From: Arthrobacter sp. Y81
GTDB lineage: Bacteria; Actinomycetota; Actinomycetes; Actinomycetales; Micrococcaceae
Assembly (NCBI RefSeq): GCF_002929335.1
Contig: NZ_PJIL01000015.1
Coordinates: 1-64,000 of the forward strand
DNA: 64,000 bases
Direction: 5' to 3'
The position numbers were made by a program, and so were the translations under genes. Of this stretch, positions 11,722 to 19,607 are shown piece by piece. The notes beneath the pieces were generated by a model. It was not told the origin of the DNA, searched no databases, and saw only the letters and a program-made list of their open reading frames with translations. Positions within the stretch are counted from its first letter, which is position 1, and each line of letters starts with the position of its first letter.

Positions 11722-11766
11722 CCCATAGGTATGCCCCCGAGCCGTGCTCGGGGGCATACCTATGGG
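11722..11766. terminator. Perfect 21-bp hairpin between convergent genes
   Basis: Two 21-nt arms (11722-11742 and 11746-11766) are exact reverse complements around a CGT loop. The structure begins 10 bp after the oxidase stop and lies 50 bp from the end of the convergent NCS1 gene. There is no T-run on either side, so it is better read as a bidirectional or Rho-assisted terminator, or a transcript-end stabiliser, than a classical intrinsic terminator. Confidence 0.7.
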
Positions 11767-11815
11767 CCGTCTATCTGACGTGGAGCTGTGCAGCCACCGC
11801 TCGGCCGCCGCGTGC

Positions 11816-13300
11816 TCACCGCGTCTGCGGAACCTGTGTCCATGGTGCGCCCGGGTCGGCTTCTTCGGCGGCAGCGGCGGTGATGGATTCGGCCAGGCTC
11901 GTGTCGTTGCGCGAGATGACGTAGTGCACCGCGGCCGCCCCGATTGCTCCGATGAACCAGGAGAACGCCGAGAAGGCGCCGAATACGGGAACCAGGGCGA
12001 AGACCACCGCAGGGACGGCCGAGACGAGAAACGAGATGACCGCTTTCTGGTTCCAGCCGCCTGTATACGTGTAGTACCCCTGCTCCCTGAACAGGTCCCG
12101 AACCAGCACGCGCTGCTTCCGGAGCACGTAGTAGTCGACCATAATGATCCCGAACAGCGGCCCAAGCAGCGCTCCGAGCCCTCCAAGGAAAAGGTTGATC
12201 ACGACGGGGCTGTTGAACAGGTTCCAGGGCGTAATGATCAGCGCGATCATTGCGGCGATCAGGCCGCCGCGCTTGAAATCGATCCGCGAGGGCCAGGCGT
12301 TCGCGAGGTCGTAGGCCGGCGAGACGAAGTTTGCCACGACATTGATTCCCAGCGTTGCGACAGCGAAGGTGACTGCGCCCAGCAGGAGCGCCCAGATACT
12401 GTCGATCCGCCCAACGATCTCTACCGGGTCGTAGATGTACTCCCCGTACACCTTGAAGGTTCCGGCGGTGACAACGACGGAGACCACGGAGAACGCGATG
12501 AAATTGACTGGAAGCCCCCACAGGTTCGCCGTGCGCACTGCTTTGCGGGACGGCGCGAATCGGGAAAAGTCGCAGAAGTTGAGCATCAGGGTGGAGAAGT
12601 AGGTCACCGTCAGCGCCACTGCGGCGAAGAAGGCGTGCGTGACCCCCCACTCGGCACGTCCGCCCGGCAGGTCGAGGGAAATATTCCAACCCGCATTGAT
12701 CAGGATGTAAACGACCAACAGGCCCATCACTGCCCAGACAGCCGGACCGGCCCAGTCCTGGAACCTCCGGATGGTCTCCATACCGTTTCGAAGCAAAAGA
12801 AGCTGGAGCGACCACATCAACACGAACGCCAGCCAACCCAGGGTGGACTCGCCGAGGAAGTTGTTCTCGGTCAGGCCCCGGAGGTCTGGCCAGATCTTGA
12901 GGGCGATGATGATGACCGCCCTGGAGGCCAGCCATGTCTGGATGCCGTACCAGGCGATCGCGACGAGGGCACGAAGCAGGGCGGGCAGGTTGGCGCCGAA
13001 GGTTCCAAACGAAACCCGGGCCAGCACGGGGTAGGGAACTCCCGTCTTCTGGCCCGCATAGCCGGAGAAGTTCATCAGGACAAAAACGATTACGATCCCG
13101 GCCACCAGCGCAAGGAACACCTGCCACGCGCCGAGGCCCAACGCGAACAGTCCGGCAGCGAATGTATACCCGCCGAGCGAATGAATGTCCGACATCCACA
13201 TCGCAAACAGCGAATAGAAACCCCACGTGCGATGTTCGGCCGGTGCCAGGTCTTCGTTGTACAGACGCGGGCTGGCCCCCTGCGGAATGGTGTGAGCCAT
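11816..13300 (-). CDS. NCS1-family permease, second copy
   Basis: Inner-membrane nucleobase/allantoin-type symporter of 494 aa with about 12 transmembrane segments. N-terminal RLYNEDLAPAEHRTWGFYS matches the PucI/Mhp1 side of NCS1, followed by NFSGYAGQKTGVPYPVLAR and MLNFCDFSRFAPSRKAVR. The end, GIIMVDYYVLRKQRVLVRDL, is typical. It is distinct from the first permease in the window and more similar in layout to allantoin/hydantoin carriers. It is transcribed toward the oxidase operon from its own promoter region. The ATG has GAGGAC close upstream. The substrate is probably a ring N-compound; the exact one is unknown. Confidence 0.88.
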   Translation of the reverse strand: MAHTIPQGASPRLYNEDLAPAEHRTWGFYSLFAMWMSDIHSLGGYTFAAGLFALGLGAWQVFLALVAGIVIVFVLMNFSGYAGQKTGVPYPVLARVSFGTFGANLPALLRALVAIAWYGIQTWLASRAVIIIALKIWPDLRGLTENNFLGESTLGWLAFVLMWSLQLLLLRNGMETIRRFQDWAGPAVWAVMGLLVVYILINAGWNISLDLPGGRAEWGVTHAFFAAVALTVTYFSTLMLNFCDFSRFAPSRKAVRTANLWGLPVNFIAFSVVSVVVTAGTFKVYGEYIYDPVEIVGRIDSIWALLLGAVTFAVATLGINVVANFVSPAYDLANAWPSRIDFKRGGLIAAMIALIITPWNLFNSPVVINLFLGGLGALLGPLFGIIMVDYYVLRKQRVLVRDLFREQGYYTYTGGWNQKAVISFLVSAVPAVVFALVPVFGAFSAFSWFIGAIGAAAVHYVISRNDTSLAESITAAAAEEADPGAPWTQVPQTR

Positions 13301-13461
13301 CTGTCCTCGCTTCCCAAACGTTCACACGCTGAGCCTAAGGCGGAAGCTCCTGCCGGCATGGGATCCGCGGGGCATCCACTGGTGCCAATATACTCAGCTT
13401 GACGGTGGGGAAACAGACCGCTCGGGCCCGCGATCCTCCTGGCCGGCATGACCGCGCGTGT

Positions 13462-13596
13462 TTACGAAATCATCGCGTCGGCCGCAAACGACTTCGTGGT
13501 GTAACGGTCGGCGTTGCCCCTGCTGCTGCGACCGATCCCACGGTGGTCGAAGCGGATCACGCGGAAATGCTGCGCCCTGTGCACTGTAACCGGTGG
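13462..13596 (-). pseudogene. Alpha/beta-hydrolase N-terminal fragment
   Basis: In the 351-bp gap between the NCS1 permease and the alcohol dehydrogenase, the minus strand reads HFRVIRFDHRGIGRSS, then DRYTTKSFAADAMIS and a stop. This is the recognisable strand-4/DHRG(I)G.S segment of alpha/beta hydrolases. The nucleophile elbow and the rest of the fold are missing, and there is no start codon ahead of it. I read it as the residue of a deleted hydrolase. The remainder of the gap shows no other gene. Confidence 0.6.
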
Positions 13597-13651
13597 GGTG
13601 CTTTGGCGCTGTGGTGCAGCGCACGCTGGTCCTTCAGACGGGGCTGTCTGC

Positions 13652-14686
13652 TTAGATGATGATCGCGACTTTCCCGCGGGCCTTTCCGGCGTCGAAATAG
13701 CGCATTGCGTCGGGCACCCGTTCCAGCGGGTAAGTGCGGTCGATGGCGGGCACAAGGGTTCCCTCTTCCAGGAGTCCGGCCAGGTGTTCGAGGTCCGCTG
13801 AACCTTCTGTGCCAAAAACCATGGTCAGCCGCTGGCGGATGAACGGGGACAGTGCGAGTGCGCGCAACTGCCTGTCCATGCTGCCCGTCCAGGACCCGCC
13901 TTCCTCGCCGCCCGTGATGACGGCCGTGCCGGTGGGGGTGAGCGCCCGGCGGAGGCGTGACAGGGTAGGGTTGCCGGCGATGTCCAGGATCAGGTCGTAG
14001 TGTTCGGCCCCGTCGGCGAAGTCCTGCCTGGTGTAGTCGATGACGTGGTCGGCGCCAAGGGCGCGCACCAGGTCCATCTTGGCGGTACTGCAGACGCCAG
14101 TGACCACGGCCCCGGCCGCTTTCGCGAGCTGCACGGCGTAGCTGCCGACCCCGCCTGAGGCGCCAAGGACCAGCACCTTTTGCCCTGGCGTTATTTGTCC
14201 GGCGGCGCGGAGAGCCTGCAGGGCGGTGCAGGCGGACACCGGGACCACCGAGGCCTGTTCGAAACTGATGTTCGCCGGTTTACGGGCGAGCTGGCTTTCG
14301 CGGGCACGGGCATACTCGGCGAAGGGGCCCTTCCCGACACCGAAGACCTGGTCCCCGGCGGCGAACCGGGTGACGGCGGCCCCAACGGCCGTCACGGTGC
14401 CGGCCAAATCCAGCCCCGGAACAGGATTTTTGGGGGCGCGGATACCGTAGGCCAGACGCAGCGCGTAGGGCAAGCCCGTGGTGACATGCCAGGTCCCCCG
14501 GTCAAGCCCTGCCGCGTGGACCCGAACCAGTACTTCGTCATCTGCAATGGTCGGCTTGGGAATCCGGGCCATGTGCAGGACGTCGGCGGAGCCGTAGGCC
14601 TCCTGCACAATGGCCCGCATGAGCACCTCCGGCGCTGCCGGGCCGCCCGAACGAGGAGTCTCCTGAGCTTGCTGACCAGAGGTCAT
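13652..14686 (-). CDS. Zinc-independent MDR alcohol dehydrogenase/quinone-oxidoreductase-like protein
   Basis: NAD(P)-dependent medium-chain reductase of 344 aa. It has the GroES-like N-terminal half (ADDEVLVRVHAAGLDRGTWH, PGLDLAGTVTAVGAAV) and the Rossmann motif VLVLGASGGVGSYAVQLAK. It lacks the cysteine cluster of zinc alcohol dehydrogenases, so a quinone/enone reductase role is likely. The start is the ATG of MTSGQQAQET, with GAAAGGAAC 6-7 nt upstream; a longer frame extends 19 codons but runs into the operator region. It is divergent from a TetR gene, the usual arrangement for a locally controlled detoxification reductase. Confidence 0.85.
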   Translation of the reverse strand: MTSGQQAQETPRSGGPAAPEVLMRAIVQEAYGSADVLHMARIPKPTIADDEVLVRVHAAGLDRGTWHVTTGLPYALRLAYGIRAPKNPVPGLDLAGTVTAVGAAVTRFAAGDQVFGVGKGPFAEYARARESQLARKPANISFEQASVVPVSACTALQALRAAGQITPGQKVLVLGASGGVGSYAVQLAKAAGAVVTGVCSTAKMDLVRALGADHVIDYTRQDFADGAEHYDLILDIAGNPTLSRLRRALTPTGTAVITGGEEGGSWTGSMDRQLRALALSPFIRQRLTMVFGTEGSADLEHLAGLLEEGTLVPAIDRTYPLERVPDAMRYFDAGKARGKVAIII

Positions 14687-14729
14687 GGCCGTTCCTTTCA
14701 AACATTTGGAGTAGGCAGCCCACGCATTC

Positions 14730-14764
14730 GTACGCTGTACCAAAAAGAGTATCGTACAATGTAC
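14730..14764. promoter_or_regulatory. Two GTAC-N3-GTAC sites between ADH and TetR genes
   Basis: GTACGCTGTAC (14730-14740) and GTACAATGTAC (14754-14764) occur 24 bp apart, centre to centre, in the 104-bp divergent gap. Each is a GTAC inverted repeat with a 3-nt centre. Placement and spacing suggest tandem operators for the TetR-type repressor encoded next door. Confidence 0.55.
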
Positions 14765-14790
14765 TAAACCGCTATGGCCAAGGAGTTTCA

Positions 14791-15483
14791 GTGCCGACCA
14801 CTACGCCGCCAGTCTCCCAAAAGCGAGTTCCGCTCAGCCAGGAGAGAGTGCTCGAATGTGCCTTGGCCCTCGCCGACGAGTCGGGAATCGCCGCGCTCAC
14901 CATCCGCTCGCTGGCCCAGCGAATGGGCACCAAGCCCATGTCGCTCTACTACTACGTGGCCAACAAAGACGAGATCCTGGACGGCATCGTGGACCTCGTT
15001 TTCAGCGAAGTCGAACTGCCTTCCCCCGCGGGCGACTGGCGGGAGGAAATGACCCGGAGGGCGCACGGGATGCGCGAGGCGCTCAAACGCCACCCGTGGG
15101 CGGTCGGGCTGCTCGAAAGCCGCACCTCCCCCGGCGCGGCGACACTGCGCCATCACGACGCAACACTGGGCACACTAAGGGCAGCGGGCTTTTCTGTTCA
15201 GCTGACAGCCCACGCCTACGCCCTGCTCGACAGCTACATCTACGGTTTCGCCCTCCAGGAAGCCGCCCTGCCGTTTGACGGCCGGGACACCGCCGCCGAG
15301 ATCACGACGCCGATCCTTGAGCGTTTCTCGACCGGCGAATACCCACACATGGTGGAGATCGCCATGGAACACGTCCTCAAGCCAGGTTACGACTTCGGGG
15401 ATGAGTTCGGCTTCGGGCTGAACCTCATTCTTGACGGACTCAGCCGGTCGATTGACGCCAGTGGCTCAGACCCGAAGCAATAG
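14791..15483 (+). CDS. TetR-family regulator (TetR_C_1-like)
   Basis: Repressor of 230 aa. The N-terminal helix-turn-helix (VLECALALADESGIAALTIR, then LAQRMGTKPMSLYYYVANKD) has the variant seen in TetR/ActII-type proteins, and a ligand-binding all-helical domain follows. It starts at GTG with AAGGAG 5 nt upstream. It is divergent from the MDR dehydrogenase and most likely represses that gene and itself through the GTAC-N3-GTAC sites. The ligand is unknown. Confidence 0.88.
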   Translation: MPTTTPPVSQKRVPLSQERVLECALALADESGIAALTIRSLAQRMGTKPMSLYYYVANKDEILDGIVDLVFSEVELPSPAGDWREEMTRRAHGMREALKRHPWAVGLLESRTSPGAATLRHHDATLGTLRAAGFSVQLTAHAYALLDSYIYGFALQEAALPFDGRDTAAEITTPILERFSTGEYPHMVEIAMEHVLKPGYDFGDEFGFGLNLILDGLSRSIDASGSDPKQ

Positions 15484-15544
15484 CAGCGCAGTTGGTGAAC
15501 CGGTGGGGTAGGGAATCCCCGCCATATCGTGCAACGCTGGTTGC

Positions 15545-15967
15545 ATGGATCTGGAAGTGTCGCCTGCCCTCACGATTCCCGCGTCGGAACTCGGCTGGCG
15601 GTTCTCGCGTTCGTCCGGGCCAGGCGGTCAACACGTCAACACCTCGGACAGCCGCGTCGAACTTTCATGGAACGTCGGCGACTCCGCGGCGCTTTCGGAC
15701 GGCCAACGGCTGACGCTGCTCACGCGCCTCGGACGGCGACTCATCGCCGGGGTAATCACCGTGACCGCCTCCGAGCAGCGCTCCCAGCTGCGCAATCGCG
15801 AAATCGCCCTGGCCAAGCTCGCCGTTCTCGTGGCAGAGGGTCTTGCTCCCGAAGCAGCGCCCCGCCGGCCAACCAAACCCACCCGGGGCTCGAACCGCCG
15901 TCGCCTGGCCGCAAAAGAACAGCGGGCCGCGACGAAAAGGCAACGACAGCGGCCGTCCGCCGAGTAG
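15545..15967 (+). CDS. arfB: Alternative ribosome-rescue factor ArfB (peptidyl-tRNA hydrolase, YaeJ family)
   Basis: Small release-factor-like protein of 140 aa that hydrolyses peptidyl-tRNA on stalled ribosomes. The catalytic GGQ is in FSRSSGPGGQHVNTSDSRVE, followed by the RF-1 domain and a basic C-terminal tail (KPTRGSNRRRLAAKEQR, KRQRQR) of the kind that ArfB inserts in the mRNA channel. Length and architecture fit the family. The gene stands alone, 61 bp after the TetR gene. A longer plus-strand frame that overlaps it is a shadow apart from its 3' end, which encodes the following GNAT protein. Confidence 0.93.
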   Translation: MDLEVSPALTIPASELGWRFSRSSGPGGQHVNTSDSRVELSWNVGDSAALSDGQRLTLLTRLGRRLIAGVITVTASEQRSQLRNREIALAKLAVLVAEGLAPEAAPRRPTKPTRGSNRRRLAAKEQRAATKRQRQRPSAE

Positions 15968-16029
15968 CGCCGTCCGGTGCGCGCCGCCAGACTTTCGCAT
16001 CAGCCGGTTGGACCAGTAAATTTGAGGCG

Positions 16030-16515
16030 ATGATTCACATAGCCCACGATGACCCCGCACGCGGGGATGTCCACCAACTCCTGAGCGAGCACCTGGCGGA
16101 CATGTTCGCGACCTCGCCGGCCGAAAGTGTGCACGCGCTGGACCATTCAGCGCTGTCCGGACCGTCGATCACTTTTTGGACCGCCCGCGAGGAAGGCGAG
16201 CTCCTGGGGTGTGGCGCGCTGAAAATCCTCAATTCCCCGCACAGCTCCGAGAAGCACGGCGAAATCAAGTCCATGCGCACCGCTGCAAGTGCGCGGGGGC
16301 GCGGCGTCGCCACCCTCGTGCTCAGGCACATCCTGGACGAAGCCCGGAACCGGGACTACGGACGCATCTATCTTGAGACGGGAACCGAGGAGTATTTCGC
16401 TCCCGCACGGCGGCTGTACGCCCGCAACGGATTCACCGAATGCCCACCCTTTGCCGACTACGCCCTGGATCCAAACAGCGTTTTCATGGAACTCCGCCTC
16501 GGCGCAAAAGACTGA
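16030..16515 (+). CDS. GNAT-family N-acetyltransferase
   Basis: Acetyl-CoA-dependent acyltransferase of 161 aa. Core motifs are GELLGCGALKIL, then EIKSMRTAASARGRGVAT (the acetyl-CoA pyrophosphate-binding R/Q-x-x-G-x-G/A signature) and ARRLYARNGFTECPPF. The ATG, preceded by GAGG, gives MIHIAHDDPARG. It resembles PhnO/YedL-type putative acetyltransferases; the substrate cannot be told. It lies 62 bp after arfB and converges on the sugar-acid operon. Confidence 0.85.
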   Translation: MIHIAHDDPARGDVHQLLSEHLADMFATSPAESVHALDHSALSGPSITFWTAREEGELLGCGALKILNSPHSSEKHGEIKSMRTAASARGRGVATLVLRHILDEARNRDYGRIYLETGTEEYFAPARRLYARNGFTECPPFADYALDPNSVFMELRLGAKD

Positions 16516-16544
16516 CGCAAAAATTCAGCGTCCCGTCGCCGCCG

Positions 16545-17180
16545 TCAATCCAGAGCCGCCGTTAGTCCAGCAGCTTCCCGCGCGAGCCCGGTGATCTGCT
16601 GCCAGTCCTCGTTTTCGACGGCGCCACGCGGTGTGAGCCAGCTGCCGCCCACGCAGGAGACATTCGGCAACCCGAGGTATGCCGGTGCAGAGCTGAGGCT
16701 GACGCCACCTGTCGGACAGAACTGCACCTGCGGGATGGGTGCGCCGATTGCGGCGAGGTAGTCCGGGCCGCCCGCTGGTCCGGCAGGGAAGAACTTCATG
16801 GCGGTCAGCCCGCTCTCCAGGACCTGCATGACCTCGCCTACGGTGGCAACACCCGGCAGAATGGGCACGCCGAGCGTCAGCATATGGCCCAGCAGGGACG
16901 GGGTTACGCCGGGGCTGACCAGGAACTGGGCTCCGGCGGCCACGGCGGCATCGGCCTGGGCCGGAGTGAGGACGGTACCGGCACCAACGATGATGTCCGG
17001 CACCTCGTCGGCAATGCGTTTGAGCGAGGTGAGGGCCTTCTCCGTCCGCAAGGTGAGCTCGATGATGCCGACGCCGCCTTCGGCCAGTGCCCGGGCAACG
17101 GGAACAGCGCTGCGGGGGTCATCGATGGTCACGACCGGGATGACGGGTGAAACGCGAAGGAGGCTGGTGGCATCAGCCAT
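16545..17180 (-). CDS. eda: 2-dehydro-3-deoxy-6-phosphogluconate (KDPG) aldolase
   Basis: Class I aldolase of 211 aa that cleaves KDPG to pyruvate and glyceraldehyde 3-phosphate. Hallmarks are SPVIPVVTIDDP, GVGIIELTLRTEKAL with the catalytic glutamate, GAGTVLTPAQADAA, and the Schiff-base lysine (Lys129) in MKFFPAGPAGG; PTGGVSLSSAPAYL forms the phosphate site. The chosen ATG overlaps the stop of the upstream dehydrogenase gene (ATGGCTGA). An ATG four codons earlier is also possible. It is the last gene of the six-gene minus-strand sugar-acid operon and completes its route to central metabolism. Confidence 0.93.
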   Translation of the reverse strand: MADATSLLRVSPVIPVVTIDDPRSAVPVARALAEGGVGIIELTLRTEKALTSLKRIADEVPDIIVGAGTVLTPAQADAAVAAGAQFLVSPGVTPSLLGHMLTLGVPILPGVATVGEVMQVLESGLTAMKFFPAGPAGGPDYLAAIGAPIPQVQFCPTGGVSLSSAPAYLGLPNVSCVGGSWLTPRGAVENEDWQQITGLAREAAGLTAALD

Positions 17181-18642
17181 GGTTGATCTCATTTCTCAGG
17201 CCGTCCAGCCCGTGGGTGTCGATGATGCGGTACCAGTGGATGAGGAGGTCGGCGAACCCCTGGTGTGCCGCCAGTCCGCCGTCGAAGATGCTGCGGCAGC
17301 CGAGGAGCGCCGGGACCACGGTTGCCGCTGTGCGGGTCGCCGGCAGCAGGTCGTTGAGGTCCTGCGCGAGTGGATCGTTCAGCTCCGGTGCGGAGGTGGA
17401 GGCAACACGGTGCATCCAGGCCGCCACGGCCAGGGCGGCCCACCGGGGCTCGCGGCCGGCGTCCAGGCTCCCGCGGACCGTGGTCAACAGCCGCAGCCCG
17501 ATCTTCTGCGACCCGTCGCTTCCCACCTTGTCCGTGGTATGTCCCAGCGCGGGATTCGCGAAACGGCTGAGCACCTGCCCGCAGTACGCTGTGCCGTCCA
17601 TCCCGGCTGGAAGGCTGATCGTGGGGAGGGCGTCCTCCGCCATCATGCGGCTGCACGCGGTACGGAACGCGTCCTCCCCCACGGCGTCACTGATGGTGGC
17701 CTTCCCCGTTGCCAGCCCCAGGTACGCCAGCATGGAATGGCTGGCGTTGAGCAGGCGCAGTTTGGCCGCTTCCCAGGCGGCAACGTCGGAGCTGAAGAGC
17801 GCCCCGGCGTCTTCCCAGCGCGGGCGGCGCGAAGTGAAGTTGTCCTCGATCACCCACTGCAGGAACGGTTCGGCCACCACGGCCGCCTCATCCCGGAGGC
17901 CCAGTTCGCGTTCGACGGCGTTAAGGTCACCCGCCGTGGTTGCCGGCACCATCCGGTCCACCATCGTGCTCGGGAAGGACACGTTCGCCGCAAGCCATGA
18001 CAGCAGCGGGTCGGCTTCCTCGGCGGGCAAGGCGGCGGCGAAAGCATGCACGAGATTCCGGGTGAGCTCACCGTTGCCTGGAAGGTTGTCGCACGAGACC
18101 ACGGTGAGGGGTCCGGCGTCGGCGCGGGCGCGCCGCTGGATGCCCCGGGCGATCTGTCCGATGGCCGTCTGCGGCGCCGGTCCGGCGAGGTCGGCCTGCA
18201 CCTGGTCATCGGCGGTGTTGAGCGTCCCGGTGCGCGGATCGATCCGGTAACCCTTCTCCGTGACGGTCAACGTGACCACCGACGTCGAAGGCGCGGCAAT
18301 GCGCTCTGTCACCGTGCCAGGGTAGTCCCGCCCGGACAGAGCCTCAACGATGCTCGACACGACTCTGACCGGCGCAGCGCCGCTTCCGCGTTCGGTGACG
18401 GTGAAGAGACCGTCCTGGGGCGCCAGCTGGCGCGCCACCGTGTCGGAACGCTGGGTCACGCCGGTGATCCCCCATCCAAAATCACCGGAGGACCGCATGG
18501 CGTTTTCGGTTAGCACGGCCGTGTGGGCGCGGGCAAAGGCACCCAGTCCAAGGTGCACGATTCCGGGACGCAGGGCATCGCGGGGAAGAAGGGGCTGCCG
18601 GGTTCCGAGCGTCGCAAGTGTGGCGTTGCTTAGGCGTGCGAT
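17173..18642 (-). CDS. uxuB: Mannitol-dehydrogenase-family oxidoreductase, fructuronate reductase type (ATC start)
   Basis: NAD-dependent polyol dehydrogenase interconverting D-fructuronate and D-mannonate. Motifs: IVHLGLGAFARAHTAV, SLVGWGI-like FGWGITGV, SCDNLPGNG, and the active-site block KLRLLNASHSMLAYLG. The first ATG/GTG/TTG in frame falls in the conserved PGIVHLGLG segment and would remove about 28 residues that belong to the family. The frame is open upstream to an ATC preceded by AGGAGAACTGAC, giving I/MARLSNATLATLG and 489 aa, close to E. coli UxuB (486). ATC is therefore the most plausible start, overlapping the kinase stop by 13 nt. Function is well supported, the start less so. 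Confidence 0.85.
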   Translation of the reverse strand: MARLSNATLATLGTRQPLLPRDALRPGIVHLGLGAFARAHTAVLTENAMRSSGDFGWGITGVTQRSDTVARQLAPQDGLFTVTERGSGAAPVRVVSSIVEALSGRDYPGTVTERIAAPSTSVVTLTVTEKGYRIDPRTGTLNTADDQVQADLAGPAPQTAIGQIARGIQRRARADAGPLTVVSCDNLPGNGELTRNLVHAFAAALPAEEADPLLSWLAANVSFPSTMVDRMVPATTAGDLNAVERELGLRDEAAVVAEPFLQWVIEDNFTSRRPRWEDAGALFSSDVAAWEAAKLRLLNASHSMLAYLGLATGKATISDAVGEDAFRTACSRMMAEDALPTISLPAGMDGTAYCGQVLSRFANPALGHTTDKVGSDGSQKIGLRLLTTVRGSLDAGREPRWAALAVAAWMHRVASTSAPELNDPLAQDLNDLLPATRTAATVVPALLGCRSIFDGGLAAHQGFADLLIHWYRIIDTHGLDGLRNEINHG

Positions 18643-19607
18643 GTCAGTTCTCCTTCAGCGGCCCGGTGGGCGTGGGCATTGGTTTGTTCGAAGGTAGGGA
18701 TCAGCCCCGTGCCGCCCTTGCCGCCGACCACCAGCGACGCGGCGGCCGCACCGTACCTGGCCGCCACCGGGAGGCTGTCGCCGAGGACCATCCTGGCGGT
18801 CAGGGTGCCGACGAAGGCGTCGCCCGCTCCGGTCTGGTCCACCACCGAGGGCGCCGGAATGGCCTCGACCCAGGACGAGAGTTGATCGCCCTCGAGCTGG
18901 ATTCCGTCTGCCCCGCAGGTCACGGCCACGTTCGCCGCCCCGAGGCCGCGGAGCTTGTCGGCCGCTTCCTTTGGCGTGGCGCAGTCCAACAGTGCGGAGG
19001 TTTCCCCGGGGAAGGACGGGGTGGCCAGGAAGGTCCGCGGTGCCAGTTCAGCGAGCATGGCAGCCGCTTCCTCTGCGCTCGCCAACCGCGGCCGGAAGTT
19101 GGGATCGAAAATGAAGCGGCGGGACAGTGCCGACGCCTTGAGGACCGCGGCCCGAGAGGAAGGTGAAATCGCGCAGGCGATCCCGCCGGCGATCACCGCC
19201 TTAGCTGTTGAGAAGACCGCGGCGTCAACGTCCTCCGCGGAAAGAGTGGAGCCCACGCTTCCCGTGCGGGCGTAGGAGAACTCGCGCTGACCCTCCGGGT
19301 CCGAGTGCACCAGATATACCCCTTGCTGCCCCGTCCTGAACTTCAACAGGTCAGGGGAAATGCCGAGTTCCCGGATCCTGGCGGCGATCGCCTGGCCGAG
19401 GTCGTCGTCGGGCAGTACGGACAGCAGCCCGACACGCGCACCGGCCGCCGCGGCGGCAGCGGCGACGTTGAGAGCGTCGCCCGATATGCCCAGCTGAGCC
19501 GGAACACCGTGGCCGAAGGGGAGGTCGGTGGCCACCTCCAGCAGGATTTCACCCATCACGACGACGTCGAACGGCTGGCTGTGGTTCCTTTGCGTTGAGT
19601 CGTTCAC
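18630..19607 (-). CDS. kdgK: PfkB-family 2-keto-3-deoxygluconate kinase
   Basis: Cytoplasmic sugar kinase of 325 aa phosphorylating KDG to KDPG. Ribokinase-fold markers are DVVVMGEILLEVATDLPFG, SGDALNVAAAAAAAGARVG and the catalytic DQTGAGDAFVGTLTARM near residue 255, whose Asp in GAGD is the base. Start is GTG, overlapping the manD stop as GTGA. Its position between a mannonate dehydratase and KDPG aldolase supports KDG kinase over other PfkB sugars. The C-terminal end overlaps the ribosome site and start of the next gene. Confidence 0.9.
   Translation of the reverse strand: MNDSTQRNHSQPFDVVVMGEILLEVATDLPFGHGVPAQLGISGDALNVAAAAAAAGARVGLLSVLPDDDLGQAIAARIRELGISPDLLKFRTGQQGVYLVHSDPEGQREFSYARTGSVGSTLSAEDVDAAVFSTAKAVIAGGIACAISPSSRAAVLKASALSRRFIFDPNFRPRLASAEEAAAMLAELAPRTFLATPSFPGETSALLDCATPKEAADKLRGLGAANVAVTCGADGIQLEGDQLSSWVEAIPAPSVVDQTGAGDAFVGTLTARMVLGDSLPVAARYGAAAASLVVGGKGGTGLIPTFEQTNAHAHRAAEGELTSHA

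Noticed and set aside
11744..13402. 552-codon plus-strand frame opposite the second NCS1 permease
   Set aside because: Hydrophilic antisense image of a membrane-protein gene; no start signals or family similarity.
15529..16515. Single 328-aa protein spanning arfB and the GNAT region
   Set aside because: The first half is out of frame with the clearly recognisable ArfB; only the 3' part from 16030 encodes a protein family (GNAT).
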